Shown here in pieces: positions 36,501 to 47,404 of a stretch of DNA of 64,000 nucleotides. This DNA comes from Sipunculus nudus (taxonomy: Eukaryota; Annelida; Sipuncula; Golfingiida; Sipunculidae): the NCBI GenBank assembly GCA_026874595.1, contig CM049308.1, positions 46,755,327 to 46,819,326 on the forward strand, given 5' to 3'. Every line of letters begins with the position of its first letter. The first letter of the stretch is position 1. The notes under the pieces are model-generated. The model did not search any database. It was given only the letters and a program-made list of their open reading frames with translations, and was not told where the DNA came from. A program made the translations under genes and the position numbers.

Positions 36501-36666
36501 ACTTTATTTCTAGTCTGTATGCGCAACATGCTGTTACCAGCAAAATTTAATTCTTGCAATACCAGTTAAAACTAATGTCTGATGACTACATATTCATTAG
36601 ATTTTGCATGCAAAACATGCTTGTAATTCAAGTTCAGCTGAGCGTCATGGCCTATGGGCCTCTTGT
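33570..36666 (+). mobile_element. Family A element(s) with A-1 core, nested in the A-2 element
   Basis: Left end TTTTAGCTCAGCTGACTGAA and GTCY run, then A-1 units near 33651, 33987, 34325, 34661 and 34965. A second left end occurs at 35231 after 'GTGGCGCCATCTGTATTTT', followed by further A-1 units (35322, 35658, 35997, 36322) and one right end, GTTCAGCTGAGCGTCATGGC, at about 36666. So either one A element inserted into another, losing a tail, or a tandem multimer. Flanks are A-2 core on both sides. Confidence 0.7.
35231..36666 (+). mobile_element. Second left end and A-1 core within the A-1 block
   Basis: A complete left end (TTTTTAGCTCAGCTGACTGA), GTCY run and four A-1 units, sharing the only right end of the block. 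The junction is in the T-run about 25 bp after a GGTGGCGCCATC palindrome variant, the same relative position as the A insertion at 12921. Confidence 0.65.
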
Positions 36667-37679
36667 TTACATTATAAACCCATTGTTACACTGTAAGACT
36701 GCCTAATATCAAAACAACTGATCTGACTTTGATCATATATAATATACATATTTTCTATACATTCTCTATGCACATGCCAGAAATGATGTCAGTATTGCAT
36801 AATTGTTTTAAGTTATGGGCCCAAACATAATGCACTTTGTAAAAAATCAAGAAATATATTTACTCCCTTAACAAGAGGATTGCTGAAGCTAGAGATTTTA
36901 TGTCAGGGATGTAACATTATTTAATCAAGATTCAATTGAATACCCAAAATTAGTTCTGAATTTTTCAAATTTTATAAGTTATTAGTTTAAATATAAAATT
37001 AGTACCTTAAATTTTGCCCTACTTTGACCATGGCATGTTTGTTTCCTGTGAGCACTGTTGATATAATTTTCATATCATGCACACATAAGGATTTCAGCTT
37101 TTTAGTTTAGAAAGCTGAAAGAAATTGGCCAAAAATTGTAGCTTTTATTAATGTTTTTTATGAGACCCTGTCAGACTTTGGCTCTCTCCAGCCCCTCTTG
37201 AGTCACCTGTATTATGCATGCTTGAGGCGAGGCATACACGGAATCCAGGCAGCTTATGGCCAGCCACAGTTGATCCAGGTGTCCAACCCAACTCATCTAG
37301 TAGTTTTAAACAACAATTAACATAACAATAAACAATAAATTAATAAATTTTTATTGGTTTTTAATAACAAATTAAAGAAAAATAGAAAAGGAATTTGTTA
37401 GTTTATAATAACAGGAAATTCACTTGCAGTTACTGATGATATAAGAATCTTGCATCGATGGGTAGAATGTCACATATTCCAAATAACACCATGCAGTCAC
37501 CTATGGCATTTTTCAGTTTAATTTTAATGATAAAGAAGTAAATCATATTATTCATTACTAATCATTAGGGATCATATGAAGGAAATTAATGATAGACAAA
37601 GATGCAGTTGATAATATTAATCTAGATTCCTACTGTGTCTAGTGTGTACATTGATGTGAAATTAGTCCAAAATGATTTT

Positions 37680-39601
37680 TATGCCCCCGCCACAAAGTGG
37701 CCGGGGCATATAGTTTTACCCATGTCCGTCATTCCGTCCTTCCGAAATCAAACAGTTGTACGGACTTTTTTTCGCAATGCCTGCAGATATTGGCCTAATT
37801 TTTGGTGTGTGGGCAGATATAGACCAGTTACAGATCGAGTTGGCGTTTCGTCCCGGTTGACCTACTTTTGACCGTTTAACTGCTCCTAAACTTAGAAAAT
37901 TTCATGAAAAATAGAAATATTCATGACAGATACACATGTATGGACTTTTTTTCGCAATGCCTGCAGATATTGGCCTGATTTTTGGTGTGTGAGCAGATAT
38001 AGACCAGTTACAGATCCAGTTTGCATTTCGTCCTGGTTGACCTACTTTTGACCGTTTTACGGCTCCTGAACATAGAAAATTTCATGAAAAATATGAAATT
38101 TCATGACAAATACACATGTACGGACTTTTTTTCGCAATGCCTGCAGAAATTGGCCTGATTTTCGGTGTGTGGGCAAATATAGACCAGTTACAGATCAAGT
38201 TCGCGTTTCATCCCGGTTGACCTACTTTTGACCGTTGTACAAACATAGAAAATTTCATGAATTTTCATCGTTTCACTGCTCCTAAACTTAGAAAATTTCA
38301 TGAAAAATAGAAATATTCATGAAAGATACACATGTACAGACTTTTTTTCGCAATGCCTGCAGATATTGGCCTGATTTTTGGTGTGTGGGCAGATATAGAC
38401 CTGTTACAGATCGAGTTTGCGTTTCGTCCTGGTTGACCTACTTTTGACCGTTGTACAAACATAGAAAATTTCATGAAAAATAGAAATATTCATGAAAGAT
38501 ACACATGTACAGACTTTTTTTCGCAATGCCTGCAGATATTGGCCTGATTTTTGGTGTGTGGGCAGATATAGACCTGTTACAGATCGAGTTTGCGTTTCGT
38601 TCTGGTTGACCTACTTTTGACCATTTTACGGCTCCTGAACATAGAAAATTTCATGAAAAATATGAAATATCATGACAAATACACATGTACGGACTTTTTT
38701 TCGCAGTGCCTGCAGATATTGGCCTGATTTTTGGTGTGTGGCCAGATATTGACCAGTTAAAGAGTGAGTTCGCATTTCGTCCTGGTTGACCTACTTTTGA
38801 CTGTTTTAAGGCTCCTGAACATAGAAAATTTCATGTAAAACAAATTTTCATGACAAATACACTTGTACAGACTTTTCTTCACAATACCTGCAGATATTGG
38901 CCTGATTTTTGGTGTGTGGGCAGATAATGACCAGTTACAGATCAAGTTCACGTTTTGTCCCAGTTGACCTATTTTTGACCGTTTGACGGTGCTCTAACAA
39001 AGAAAATTTCATAAAAAGGTGCATATGTATGGACTTTTTTTTCGCAGTGCCTGCAGATACGGGCCTGATTTTTGGTGTGTAGGCAGATAATGACCAGTTA
39101 CAGATTGAGTTCTTGTTTTCTCTCAGTTGACCTACTTTTGACCATTTGACTGCTCCTGAACATAGAAAGTTTCATGAAAAATATAAATTTTCATAACAAA
39201 TGCATATGTACTTACTTTTTTTCCTCAATGCCTGCAGATACCACCCTGATTTTTTATGTGTGGGCAGAAAATGACAGTAACAGATCGAGTTCGCGTTTCA
39301 TCCCGGTTGACCTACTTTTGATTGTTTTACGGCTCCTAAACATAGAAAATTTCATGAAAGACAGAAATTTTTATGGAAAATGCACATGTATGGACTTTTT
39401 TTCACAATGCCTGCATATACTGGCATCACTTTCGGTGTGTTGCTTGATAATGACCCGTTACAGATCGAGTTTCCATTTTGCCCTTGTTGACCTACTTTTG
39501 ACCATGTGACACCTCCTGAACTTAAAAAAATTTTCAAAATTTTACAAATGTTTCTAATTTGCCCCAGGCGGGGGCATTCGTGTCGTTCCGACACATCTAG
39601 T
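37680..39601 (+). mobile_element. Family D Helentron-like element
   Basis: Left terminus TATGCCCCCGCCAC pairs with GTGGCCGGGGCATA. A short GTCC-like run ('GTCCGTCATTCCGTCC') precedes about ten tandem units of about 180 bp ('TTTTTTCGCAATGCCTGCAG', 'GGTTGACCTACTTTTGACC'). The right end has GGCGGGGGCATTC (inverse of the left), hairpin GTGTCG/CGACAC and ATCTAGT. Flanks match the uninterrupted sequence at 12140-12230 in the 10294 A copy, so the insertion is directly visible. Confidence 0.85.
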
Positions 39602-40289
39602 TTTACAGTTATTTTTTAATATAAATAAAAGCCATAAAACCAGGTACTTATGATCATTATTTAAATGTGTGAATTTTGTATATTCTGGCTTCTCAACATC
39701 ATTGTTTGGTGAAAACTGAATAAATACCAGACATGGTGCGAATACTTTGTAATTGTATTTAAATACGAATATGATTATGTACTCCATTATAAAATTTCTT
39801 GCATAAAGAATGGGAATTCAGGTAAAAATGAAAGTATATGAATACTCTTGCAAATACTTTCAAAATGTATTCATGAATGCATTCATGAATATATTCTTTA
39901 ATATTATTTTAATAATCATTTCAGTTAAATTTCATTTTAAAAAATCATATGATTCTCTTATTATTTTTAATAAAAATTATATTTGGGACAATATTTGTAA
40001 TTTTTTTAATAAATAGTTAAACTCTTATATTATATGTTCTGCTTATAAGTTATATGGCCAAGTCAAAATCTGTGTGACAATAGTACTCCATTTGTTAATA
40101 AAATAAATGAAATCAATCCTCTTCCCTGTCTCCAAAGGAACTATCAAAATCATACATAAGCTAAACAACAACAACTCATAATACAGCTTATATTTATTAC
40201 CATACAAAACCAGCATGTGCCTCATTTCTAAATAATATTTTTTTTATCAATTATAACAGCTGAGCGTCGAGACCCATAGGTCCCTTGTT

Positions 40290-40614
40290 TTTAAAATATA
40301 AATTATATTGGCACAATATTTGTTATTAAATTTTAATTAATAGTTAAACTCTTTTATTATATGTGCTGCTTATAAGTTTTATGGCCAAGTCAAAATCTGT
40401 GTGACAATAGCACTCCATTTGTTAATAAAATAAATGAAATCAATCCTCTTCCCTGTCTCCAAAGATACTATCAAAATCATACATAAGCTAAACACCAACA
40501 ATTCATAATAAAGCTTATTTTTATTACCACACAAAACCAGCATGTGCCTCTTTCCCAAATCATATTTTTTATCATATATAACAGCTGAGCACCGTGACCC
40601 ATGGGTCCCTTGTT
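40290..40614 (+). mobile_element. Family A right-end fragment (A-2 tail)
   Basis: It repeats the last 325 bp of the A-2 core ('AATAAATGAAATCAATCCTC', 'GCTTATTTTTATTACCACAC') and ends AACAGCTGAGCACCGTGACC, CATGGGTCCCTTGTT. It directly follows another A right end and closely resembles the tail of the copy ending at 50076. Confidence 0.7.
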
Positions 40615-41343
40615 ATCTTTAGTTTTGAGACCTTCAAAGATTGGGTCGTCCGTTAACAGGGCACATATTGTTACCATTGGCCCTAGAATCTTCTAATTTG
40701 ACATCCAGGGAGGTCTGTGAAAAATACCCTTGGATACTTGAAATTAGGTCTCTGTTACCCATATTCTCTGGGGTATGGGGCTATAATATATACCTCCTAG
40801 CATAGTGACCAATTTGACACCAAAGCAGGGCACAAATCATTACCATTGGACCTGGAATCTTCTAACTTTAAATCCAGGGAGGTCCATGAAAAGCCTCATT
40901 GGAAACTTGAAATTAGGTCTCTGTAACCAATATTTTCTGAGCTATGGGGCTTATAAGCACCCCTCAGAATAATTGAAAATTTGATACCAAAGTAGGGCAC
41001 AAATCAAAACCATTTGGCCCAGAAACTTCTAACTAAAAACCTGAGAGTTCCTCCAAAGTACACCCTAGAAACCTGAAATTCGGTCACTGTGACCTATATT
41101 CTCAGGGTTTTGGGGTATGTTTGAGCACCCCAGAAATAATGAAAAATACACACAAATTGCCAGATTCCTCTGGAAAGGCTGGTTTGATTGTCATCAGATT
41201 TGTTGTGCTTATGGGTCTTGATGAACTTAAGCTAAGATGCATGAAAAATTATGCCACCTACATTATCTTAATTTGTTGCCTGTGCAAGGACATATTGTCA
41301 ACATGTCAGTCGGCTAAACGTCATGACCCATGGGTCACCTGTT
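40615..41343 (+). mobile_element. Family A right part with A-1 core
   Basis: A-1 units ('CCTAGAATCTTCTAATTTG', 'GGTCTCTGTTACCC') continue to a somewhat decayed right end, GTCGGCTAAACGTCATGACC, CATGGGTCACCTGTT. This is the third A right end within about 1.1 kb and probably belongs to the outermost element of the nest. Confidence 0.6.
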
Positions 41344-41377
41344 TTTCACACTGACTGTAACATATCTATTTATCTGT

Positions 41378-41378
<1 letters not shown>

Positions 41379-41426
<48 letters not shown>
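41379..41426. repeat. TA microsatellite
   Basis: About 46 bp of near-perfect alternating TA between A-element ends. Confidence 0.9.
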
Positions 41427-41428
<2 letters not shown>

Positions 41429-41496
41429 AAATAAAAATTCAAATAATCTCTATTCCATATGTTTAACTTTTAAAATATAATTTCTCAGGCAACTTA

Positions 41497-41529
41497 AAAC
41501 AAGCAGCATGACCCGTAGGTCCATTGTTT
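41497..41529 (+). mobile_element. Decayed A right-end remnant
   Basis: ACAAGCAGCATGACCCGTAG then GTCCATTGTT resembles the A right terminus without the full AGCTGAGC arm. About 240 bp upstream of exon 3. Confidence 0.35.
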
Positions 41530-41765
41530 AGTAATAAATTGACTTTGAGACAGATTAGAAGTTTCTGCAGTTAATTTGGTATGGACTTCAATTTCCTTAT
41601 GCCATATTTTTCAAGACAATGGATGAAATTTTCCAACCTTGATGATTTCATAAATTCTGTTTGATTAGACTGTCAGTAAAATTTAAAACAGGATTTATAA
41701 GAACCTTTGCAGAACTATAAGCTTTCAGTACAGAACCTGCTTTATTCATGCTGTGATTGTTATAG

Positions 41766-41871
41766 GGAAGGGGCCTTCCTTGTATCGTCATGACCTGATA
41801 GCATTGCATGGAAAGCACATGCATCGCTTCTCCTTGCCAGTCAACAAAATACCTGAAAAACTTGTGCCAAG
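41766..41871 (+). CDS. MAP4K3/5-like: MAP4K3/5-like gene, CNH-domain exon 3
   Basis: The acceptor is GTTATAG/GG. The exon completes the split glycine codon, giving ISGK as in MAP4K family members, then reads GPSLYRHDLIALHGK, HMHRFSLPVNKIPEK and LVPR. The vertebrate counterpart has a shorter loop ending LPVAIPAHKLPDRILPR, so the C-terminal half is clearly alignable and the middle (LIALHGKHMH) is divergent. The exon ends CCA AG/GTAAGTC, leaving two bases of an arginine codon that the next exon completes. It sits at the end of a 23.8-kb intron composed largely of nested Helentron-like elements; about 240 bp of apparently unique sequence separates it from a degraded A-element end near 41529. Confidence 0.85.
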
Positions 41872-42045
41872 GTAAGTCAAAACCCTTTAAGGTTGAAATG
41901 TATAAAATCATTGTTAGGCAAAAAAAAAGGTATGGTTCTCGGGCACCCCTTGCATCAATTTTGAAAATTTTTATTTTGATTTTTATCTTTCAAGAAGATA
42001 AATAATACAATTAATGTTGTGCTTTTACCTGATAACTATGCTTTT

Positions 42046-44338
42046 TTTTTAGCTCAGCTGACTATTAGTCATCTGAGCTATAGTCATGGTCCTTTGTCCA
42101 TCGGCTGTCCGTCCGTCCGTCCGTTAAACTGGCACGTTTTGAAACCGTTAGACCTACGAATCTGAAATTCGGCATACAGTTAGATGTCCCCAGAATCTCC
42201 TACCATACCGAAAATTGGGTCATTAGGACTTCGTTCCTTCGAGATATTAAGGAAAAACCTCCATTTTCCATTAAAAACCATTGTTACACTACAAGACTGC
42301 CTAATATCAAAACCACTGATCTGATTTTGATCATAGTGAATATGCATATTCTTCCATACATTTTCTATGTATATACCAAAAAATTAGGTCAGTATTACGT
42401 AATTTGTTGAAGTTATGGGCCGGAACATAATGCACCTCATAAAAAATCAGGAAATATATTAACTCACTTAACATAAGAATGGCTAAAGCTAGAGACTTCT
42501 TTTCAGGGATATAACTCCATTTAGTCAAGATTCAATTGTATACCGAAAATTAGATCTGAATTTTTTAAATTTTATAAGTTATTCGCATAAATATGAAATC
42601 AGTACCTAAAATTTTGCCCAAATTTGGGCATAGGACGTTTTTTCCCTGTAAGTACTGTTGGTTTAATTTTCATATCATGCACACGTAAGGATTTCAGCTT
42701 CTAAATTCTGAAATTTGAAAGGAATTGACCAAAAACTGTAGCTTTTATTACATTTTTTATGAGACCATGTCACACCTAGGCTGTACTGAAGCCCCTCTAT
42801 ATGTCCCCATATTGACCTTTCATGCTTGAAGCGAGGCAAGCCAGCTCTTGGGTGGCCTCAGCTGGATATAGCTATTCAACCCCCCTCCTCTTGTAATTGT
42901 TTGGCCAAAAACATAACAATAAACAATTTTAAAAAAATTATTGGTTTACAATAACAACTTTAAGAAAAATAAATGGAAAAGGAATTTTATGGTTAATGAG
43001 TAACAGGGACCTTGCAATTACTGATGTTTTATGGATCTTTTATAGATTGCTGAAAATATATTTCAAATGACACCATGCAGTCACCATTGGGTATTTTTTA
43101 ATTTCAATCATAAAAATGAAAAATAAATAATTAAATAAAATTGTTGTTTACTATAAGGTATTATGTGAAGCAAGTTAATGATAGACAAAGATGCATTTGA
43201 TCATATTAAATATTCTAAATTTCCAGGTCTTTTCCAGGTGTTTAATTTGTTTGGGTTTTTTTTTTATTACAAAATTAAAAAAAAAAATGAAATATGTCAG
43301 AAATTAAAAAAATTACTCAGACAAGTGCTCATTAAAGATGTCAATATGTTTGAATAATAACATTCAGACTCATGGCTGTAACAGCTGTTACATGATACTG
43401 GGTAAATAATCAAAATTTTTATTTCTGATAACTTTATTTCAGTAAATAAAATTAAACATTCCCAACTCCAGTTTGCTCCTTGTATAATATATTGGTTTGT
43501 TTTGATCCTTGGGTTATTTTTAACACATGTATTAGTTTCGTAGTAGAGATTATTTTCTTTTTTTTCTGATACAAATTAAAAAAAAAATAAAATTTTTTAA
43601 ATCTGATAAAAAAATCAGGTCTTAAAGACAAGTTCTCTATATATAAACTTATTTATTTTACATGGATTGTAAAAATAGTTATTATAACTAATCGAGGCAC
43701 TCTCCATGGCTCTGGTGATGGCGTTCGGTAGTCTGCAGTGGTGGAGGAAACTGGAGTACCCAGAGAAAACCACCGGCCTTGGATGGGCAACTACAACCCA
43801 CTCTCATAGCTACACCAGGGATCCAACCCGGGTCGCCAGCGGAGAGTGCCAAGCGTTTTACCACTCAGCTGTCCAGGATTTCTATAATGTTAATAATTGT
43901 CTTAAGTGTCTTGACAGTGATGTGAAAGTATTCAAAAGTGAATATAATATTTTTTTATAAATTAAAGCCATAAAACCAGGTAGTTACAATCATAATTTAA
44001 ATTTGTGAAATTTGTATATTCTGGATTCTCAACAGTTTTGTTTGACTGAAACTGAATAAAAATGAGATCTTGAGTGAATACTTAATAATTGTATTCAAAT
44101 ATGATTAAAAAAAATTCAATAGTTCAATAATGTAAATTAATATAAATACTAATACAGGTAAAAAGAAAGAATTTGAGTGCAAATACTTTCAAAATGGACT
44201 CATTAATGCATTCATGAATATATTTTATAATTTAATTTTAATCGTTTATTTCAATTATATTATTAAAAGAAATCTTTTCAAATGGTACTGTTAATATTTT
44301 TTAATTAAAATTATATTTTGCCCAATAATTCCAATTAA
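42046..44338 (+). mobile_element. Family A element with A-2 core, tail replaced
   Basis: Left end TTTTTTAGCTCAGCTGACTA, GTCC run, and both core halves in a diverged form ('GGCACGTTTTGAAACCGTTA', 'TCTCCTACCATACCG'). A minus-strand SINE is present at about 43690-43885. Near 44338 the next A element starts within the expected AT-rich tail; no separate right end for this copy is found downstream. Confidence 0.65.
43690..43885 (-). mobile_element. tRNA-derived SINE, minus strand
   Basis: On the minus strand, from about 43885 down, A-box-like CAGCTGAGTGGTAAAACGC and B-box-like GGGTTGGATCCC are spaced as in a tRNA head. The body contains the complement of 'GGTGGAGGAAACTGGAGTAC', a phrase I associate with widespread invertebrate SINE-like repeats. 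The tRNA-like fold is not complete, so it is not called as a tRNA gene. The 84-aa plus-strand frame here is incidental. Confidence 0.6.
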
Positions 44339-46565
44339 TTTTTAGCTCAGCTGACTATAAGTCATCTGAGCTATAGTCGTGGTCCATTGTCCGTCGTCCG
44401 TCCGTCTGTCCGTCCGTCCGTCGTCCGTCCGTCGGTCCGTCCGTCCGTCTGTCCGTCCGTCCGTAGATGTGGCAGGTTTTGAAACCATAAGACCTAGGAA
44501 TCCAAAATTCGGCATAATGTTAGATGTCCCCAAGATCTCCTACCCAGCCGACAACTGGGTCTTTGCAATTTCGTTCCTTTGAGAAATTAAGGAAAAACCT
44601 CAATTTTTTATTAAAAACCTATTTTCACACTTCAGGACTGCCTAATATCAAAACCACTCATCTGTTTTTCCTCATATTTACTATAAATATTCCTCTATAT
44701 AGTTCCTATGTACATGCCAGAAATTATGTCTGTATTATATAATTTAAAAAAGTTGTGGGCCCAAACATAATGCATTTTGTAAAAATTCAGGAAAGATATT
44801 TGATCTCTTAACACAAAAAATGTTACAGCTATGGACCTTTTTTCCAGTAATATAACTTTAATCAATCAAAATTAAATTGTATACCCAAAATTAGATGGAA
44901 ATCTTTTAAATTTTTTAAAATATTAATTAAAATAAAAAATTGGTACCTTAAATTTTGCCCAAATTTGACCATGGCACGTTTTTTTTCTGTATGTACTGTG
45001 GATTTAATTTTCACAGCATGTTTTTGTTAGCATTTCAACTGTTAACACCAAAAATTTGAAACCAATTAATCAAAAACTGTAGATTTTATTCAAGTTTTCA
45101 AGCACCATGTAACATATTGTTTACATTAAGCTAGTGTTATGCAGTTTGCAAGAGCTCAGCTCCCCAGCTTCAGCTCTTAGTTCCTTAAATTCGGCATACA
45201 GTTAGATGTCTCCAAAATCCCCTACCATGCCAAGAATTTGGTCACTAGGACTTAATACCTTCGAGATATTAATGAAAAACTTCATTTTTCCATTAAAAAC
45301 CCATTGTTACACTTCAAGACTGCCAAATATCAAAACCACTGATCTGACTTTAATCATAAATAATATACATATTTTTCAATCTCTATGCACATGCCAGAAT
45401 GATGTCAGTATTGCGTAATTGTTTTAAGTTATGGGCCCAAACATAATGCACTTTGTAAAAAATCAAGAAATATATTTACTCCCTTAACAAGGGCATTGCT
45501 GAAGCTAGAGATTTTTTTGTCAGGGATGTAACATTATTTAATCAAGATTCAATTGAATACCCAAAATTAGTTCTGAATTTTTCAAATTTTATAAGTTATT
45601 AGTATAAATATAAAATTAGTACCTTAAATTTTGCCCAACTGTGACCATGGCACGTTTGTTTCCCGTGAGCACTGTTGATATAATTTTCATATCATGCACA
45701 CATAAGGATTTCAGCTTTTTATAGTTTAGAAAGCTGAAAGAAATTGGCCAAAAATTGTAGCTTTTATTAATGTTTTTATGAGAGCCTGTCAGACTTTGGC
45801 TCTCTCCAGCCCCTCTTGAGTCACCTGTATTATGCATGCTTGAGGCGAGGCATACACAGAATCCAGGCAGCTTATGGCCAGCCACAGTTGATCCAGGTGT
45901 CCAACCCAACTCATCTAGTAGTTTTAACCAACAACATAACAATAAACAATAAATTAATAAATTTTTATTGGTTTTTAATAACAAATTAAAGAAAAATAGA
46001 AAAGGAATTTGTTAGTTTATAATAACAGGAAATTAACTTGCAGTTACTGATGATATAAGAATCTTGTATCGATGGGTAGAATGTCACATATTCCAAATAA
46101 CACCATGCAGTATTTTTCAGTTCAATTTTAATGATAAAAAAGTAAATCGTATTTTTCATTACTAATCATTAGGGGTCATATGAAGGAAATTAATGATAGA
46201 CAAAGATGCAGTTGATAATATTAATCTAGATTCCTACTGTGTCTAGTGTGTACATTGATGTGAAATAAGTCCAAAATGAATATATTATATATGTGAATAT
46301 GAATATATATGAATATATTATATATATTATATGACCAAGTCAAAATCTGTGTTACAATAGTACTCCATTTGTTAATAAAATAAATGAAATCAGTCCTCTT
46401 CCCTGTCTCCAAAGGTACTATCAAAATCATACATAAGCTAAACAACAACAACTCATAATACAGCTTATATTTATTACCATACAAAACCAGCATGTGCCTC
46501 ATTTCTAAATAATATTTTTTAATCATATATAACAGCTGAGCGCCGTGACCCATAGGTCCCTTGTT
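44339..46565 (+). mobile_element. Family A element with A-2 core
   Basis: Left end TTTTTAGCTCAGCTGACTA, GTCY run about 44390-44465, both A-2 halves, the 'TGCATGCTTGAGGCGAGGC' segment and right end AACAGCTGAGCGCCGTGACC, CATAGGTCCCTTGTT. About 350 bp shorter than full-length copies; the tail lacks the 'TGGGAATTCAGGTAAAAATG' stretch and has an AT-rich junction near 46280. Confidence 0.8.
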
Positions 46566-46572
46566 TCAGAAG

Positions 46573-46737
46573 TGATTTGCAGTATTGGCCTCTGGTGGTG
46601 CAGTCTACAGTTATGTTTACCTGGTAGGCATCCATTTCCTATTTCCCCTTACCACTCAAATCCATGCCTCACTACACCTGTACTACTGTGATTTTGGCAG
46701 ATACAAGTAGTCACTTTCGACTACCTGGATCTAGTTG
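46573..46737 (+). mobile_element. Family B right-end fragment
   Basis: Contains 'CCTTACCACTCAAATCCATG', TTTTGGCAGATACAAGTAG and a decayed hairpin, ending ACCTGGATCTAGTT. Sequence from 46785 to 46820 ('GTCCATACATCTTTAATGGC') also resembles B core, so B remnants reach to within about 30 bp of exon 4. Confidence 0.55.
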
Positions 46738-46850
46738 TTTCATGCATCTGTGCACATAGCCCAAGAGGGGTTTGAAGCTTGAAATTGTTTATGTCCATAC
46801 ATCTTTAATGGCTTTCTTGTAATTGGGTCCCTTGTTTCTTTTTTTTTCAG

Positions 46851-47013
46851 AAAATATGTGATGACAACCAAAGTTCCTGATACTAAGGGCTGCATTAAGT
46901 GCTGTGTCGGCCGTAATCCATATAACGGATACAAATACCTGTGTGGTGCCATGCCAAGCTCCGTCTTCCTCATGCAGTGGTATGAACCACTCAACAAGTT
47001 TATGTTACTCAAG
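46851..47013 (+). CDS. MAP4K3/5-like: MAP4K3/5-like gene, CNH-domain exon 4
   Basis: This is the best conserved exon seen. It starts with the base completing arginine, then [54 protein letters not shown]. Family sequence for comparison: RKFSVSAKIPETKWCQKCC, then VVRNPYTGHKYLCGALQTS, ending KFMLIK. The cysteine pair and the RNPYxGxKYLCGA signature identify it. The donor is AAG/GTAGGA (phase 0). The next expected family segment (FPIPCPLRMFE-like) was not found in the remaining 17 kb, so the following intron probably leaves the window. The acceptor lies next to B- and A-element remnants; its pyrimidine tract includes a 14-base match to the A-family 3' terminus. Confidence 0.9.
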
Positions 47014-47059
47014 GTAGGAACTGCAAATTATTAACAACAAGGTTACAGATACCGGTCTG

Positions 47060-47404
47060 AGTTAAATATACTTACTCACTAAGCATGGTAATTTGTTCAG
47101 CTAGAGAGCTTATTTTTAAGCATATTTCTATATTAAGCTTAGTTCTAATTGTATATCAGAAATTAGGACAAAAGATTGTAATTTTATAAGTTATTAGCAT
47201 AAATGTAAAATCATTACTTTAAATTTTGCCCAACTGTTACTATGGCACATTTTTCCCCTGTATGCACATTCGCTTTTATTTTCACATGATGGACGGAGTT
47301 TTAACACTTTCGCTGGAGCTATCATCACCAAATTTTATGCCATTGTTGGTCACATGAGTCATATCTAAAATTGAGGTATTGGTGGTGCGCCCTTCATTGA
47401 TCTG
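47060..47404 (+). other. Degraded A-2 and E core remnants after exon 4
   Basis: 47060-47310 resembles the A-2 core ('TTAAATTTTGCCCAACTG', 'ATAAGTTATTAGCATAAAT') and 47317-47404 the E core ('GGAGCTATCATCACCAAATT', 'GGTCACATGAGTCATAT', GGTGGTGCGCCC). The A element at 47405 begins in the T-run that follows. Confidence 0.5.

Larger units (their letters stand above)
30050..40289 (+). mobile_element. Family A (A-2) element expanded by three nested insertions
   Basis: The left end (ATCTCAGATGACTTATAGTC, slightly altered) and right end AACAGCTGAGCGTCGAGACC, CATAGGTCCCTTGTT at 40289 frame an A-2 core of about 2.6 kb in pieces: 30050-30283, 32893-33569, 36667-37679 and 39602-40289. Between these lie a C element, one or two A-1 elements and a D element. 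Joining the A-2 pieces gives the same order as in the uninterrupted copy at 10294-12886. Confidence 0.8.

Noticed and set aside
37681-39600. CRISPR-like regular repeats (also satellite and X arrays)
   Set aside because: Units are long tandem repeats of 180-340 bp without short repeats separated by unique spacers, in a eukaryotic genome.
43690-43885. Possible tRNA gene on the minus strand (also 15905-16000, plus)
   Set aside because: Box A and box B are present but acceptor and anticodon stems do not pair well, and both are followed by a SINE-like body.
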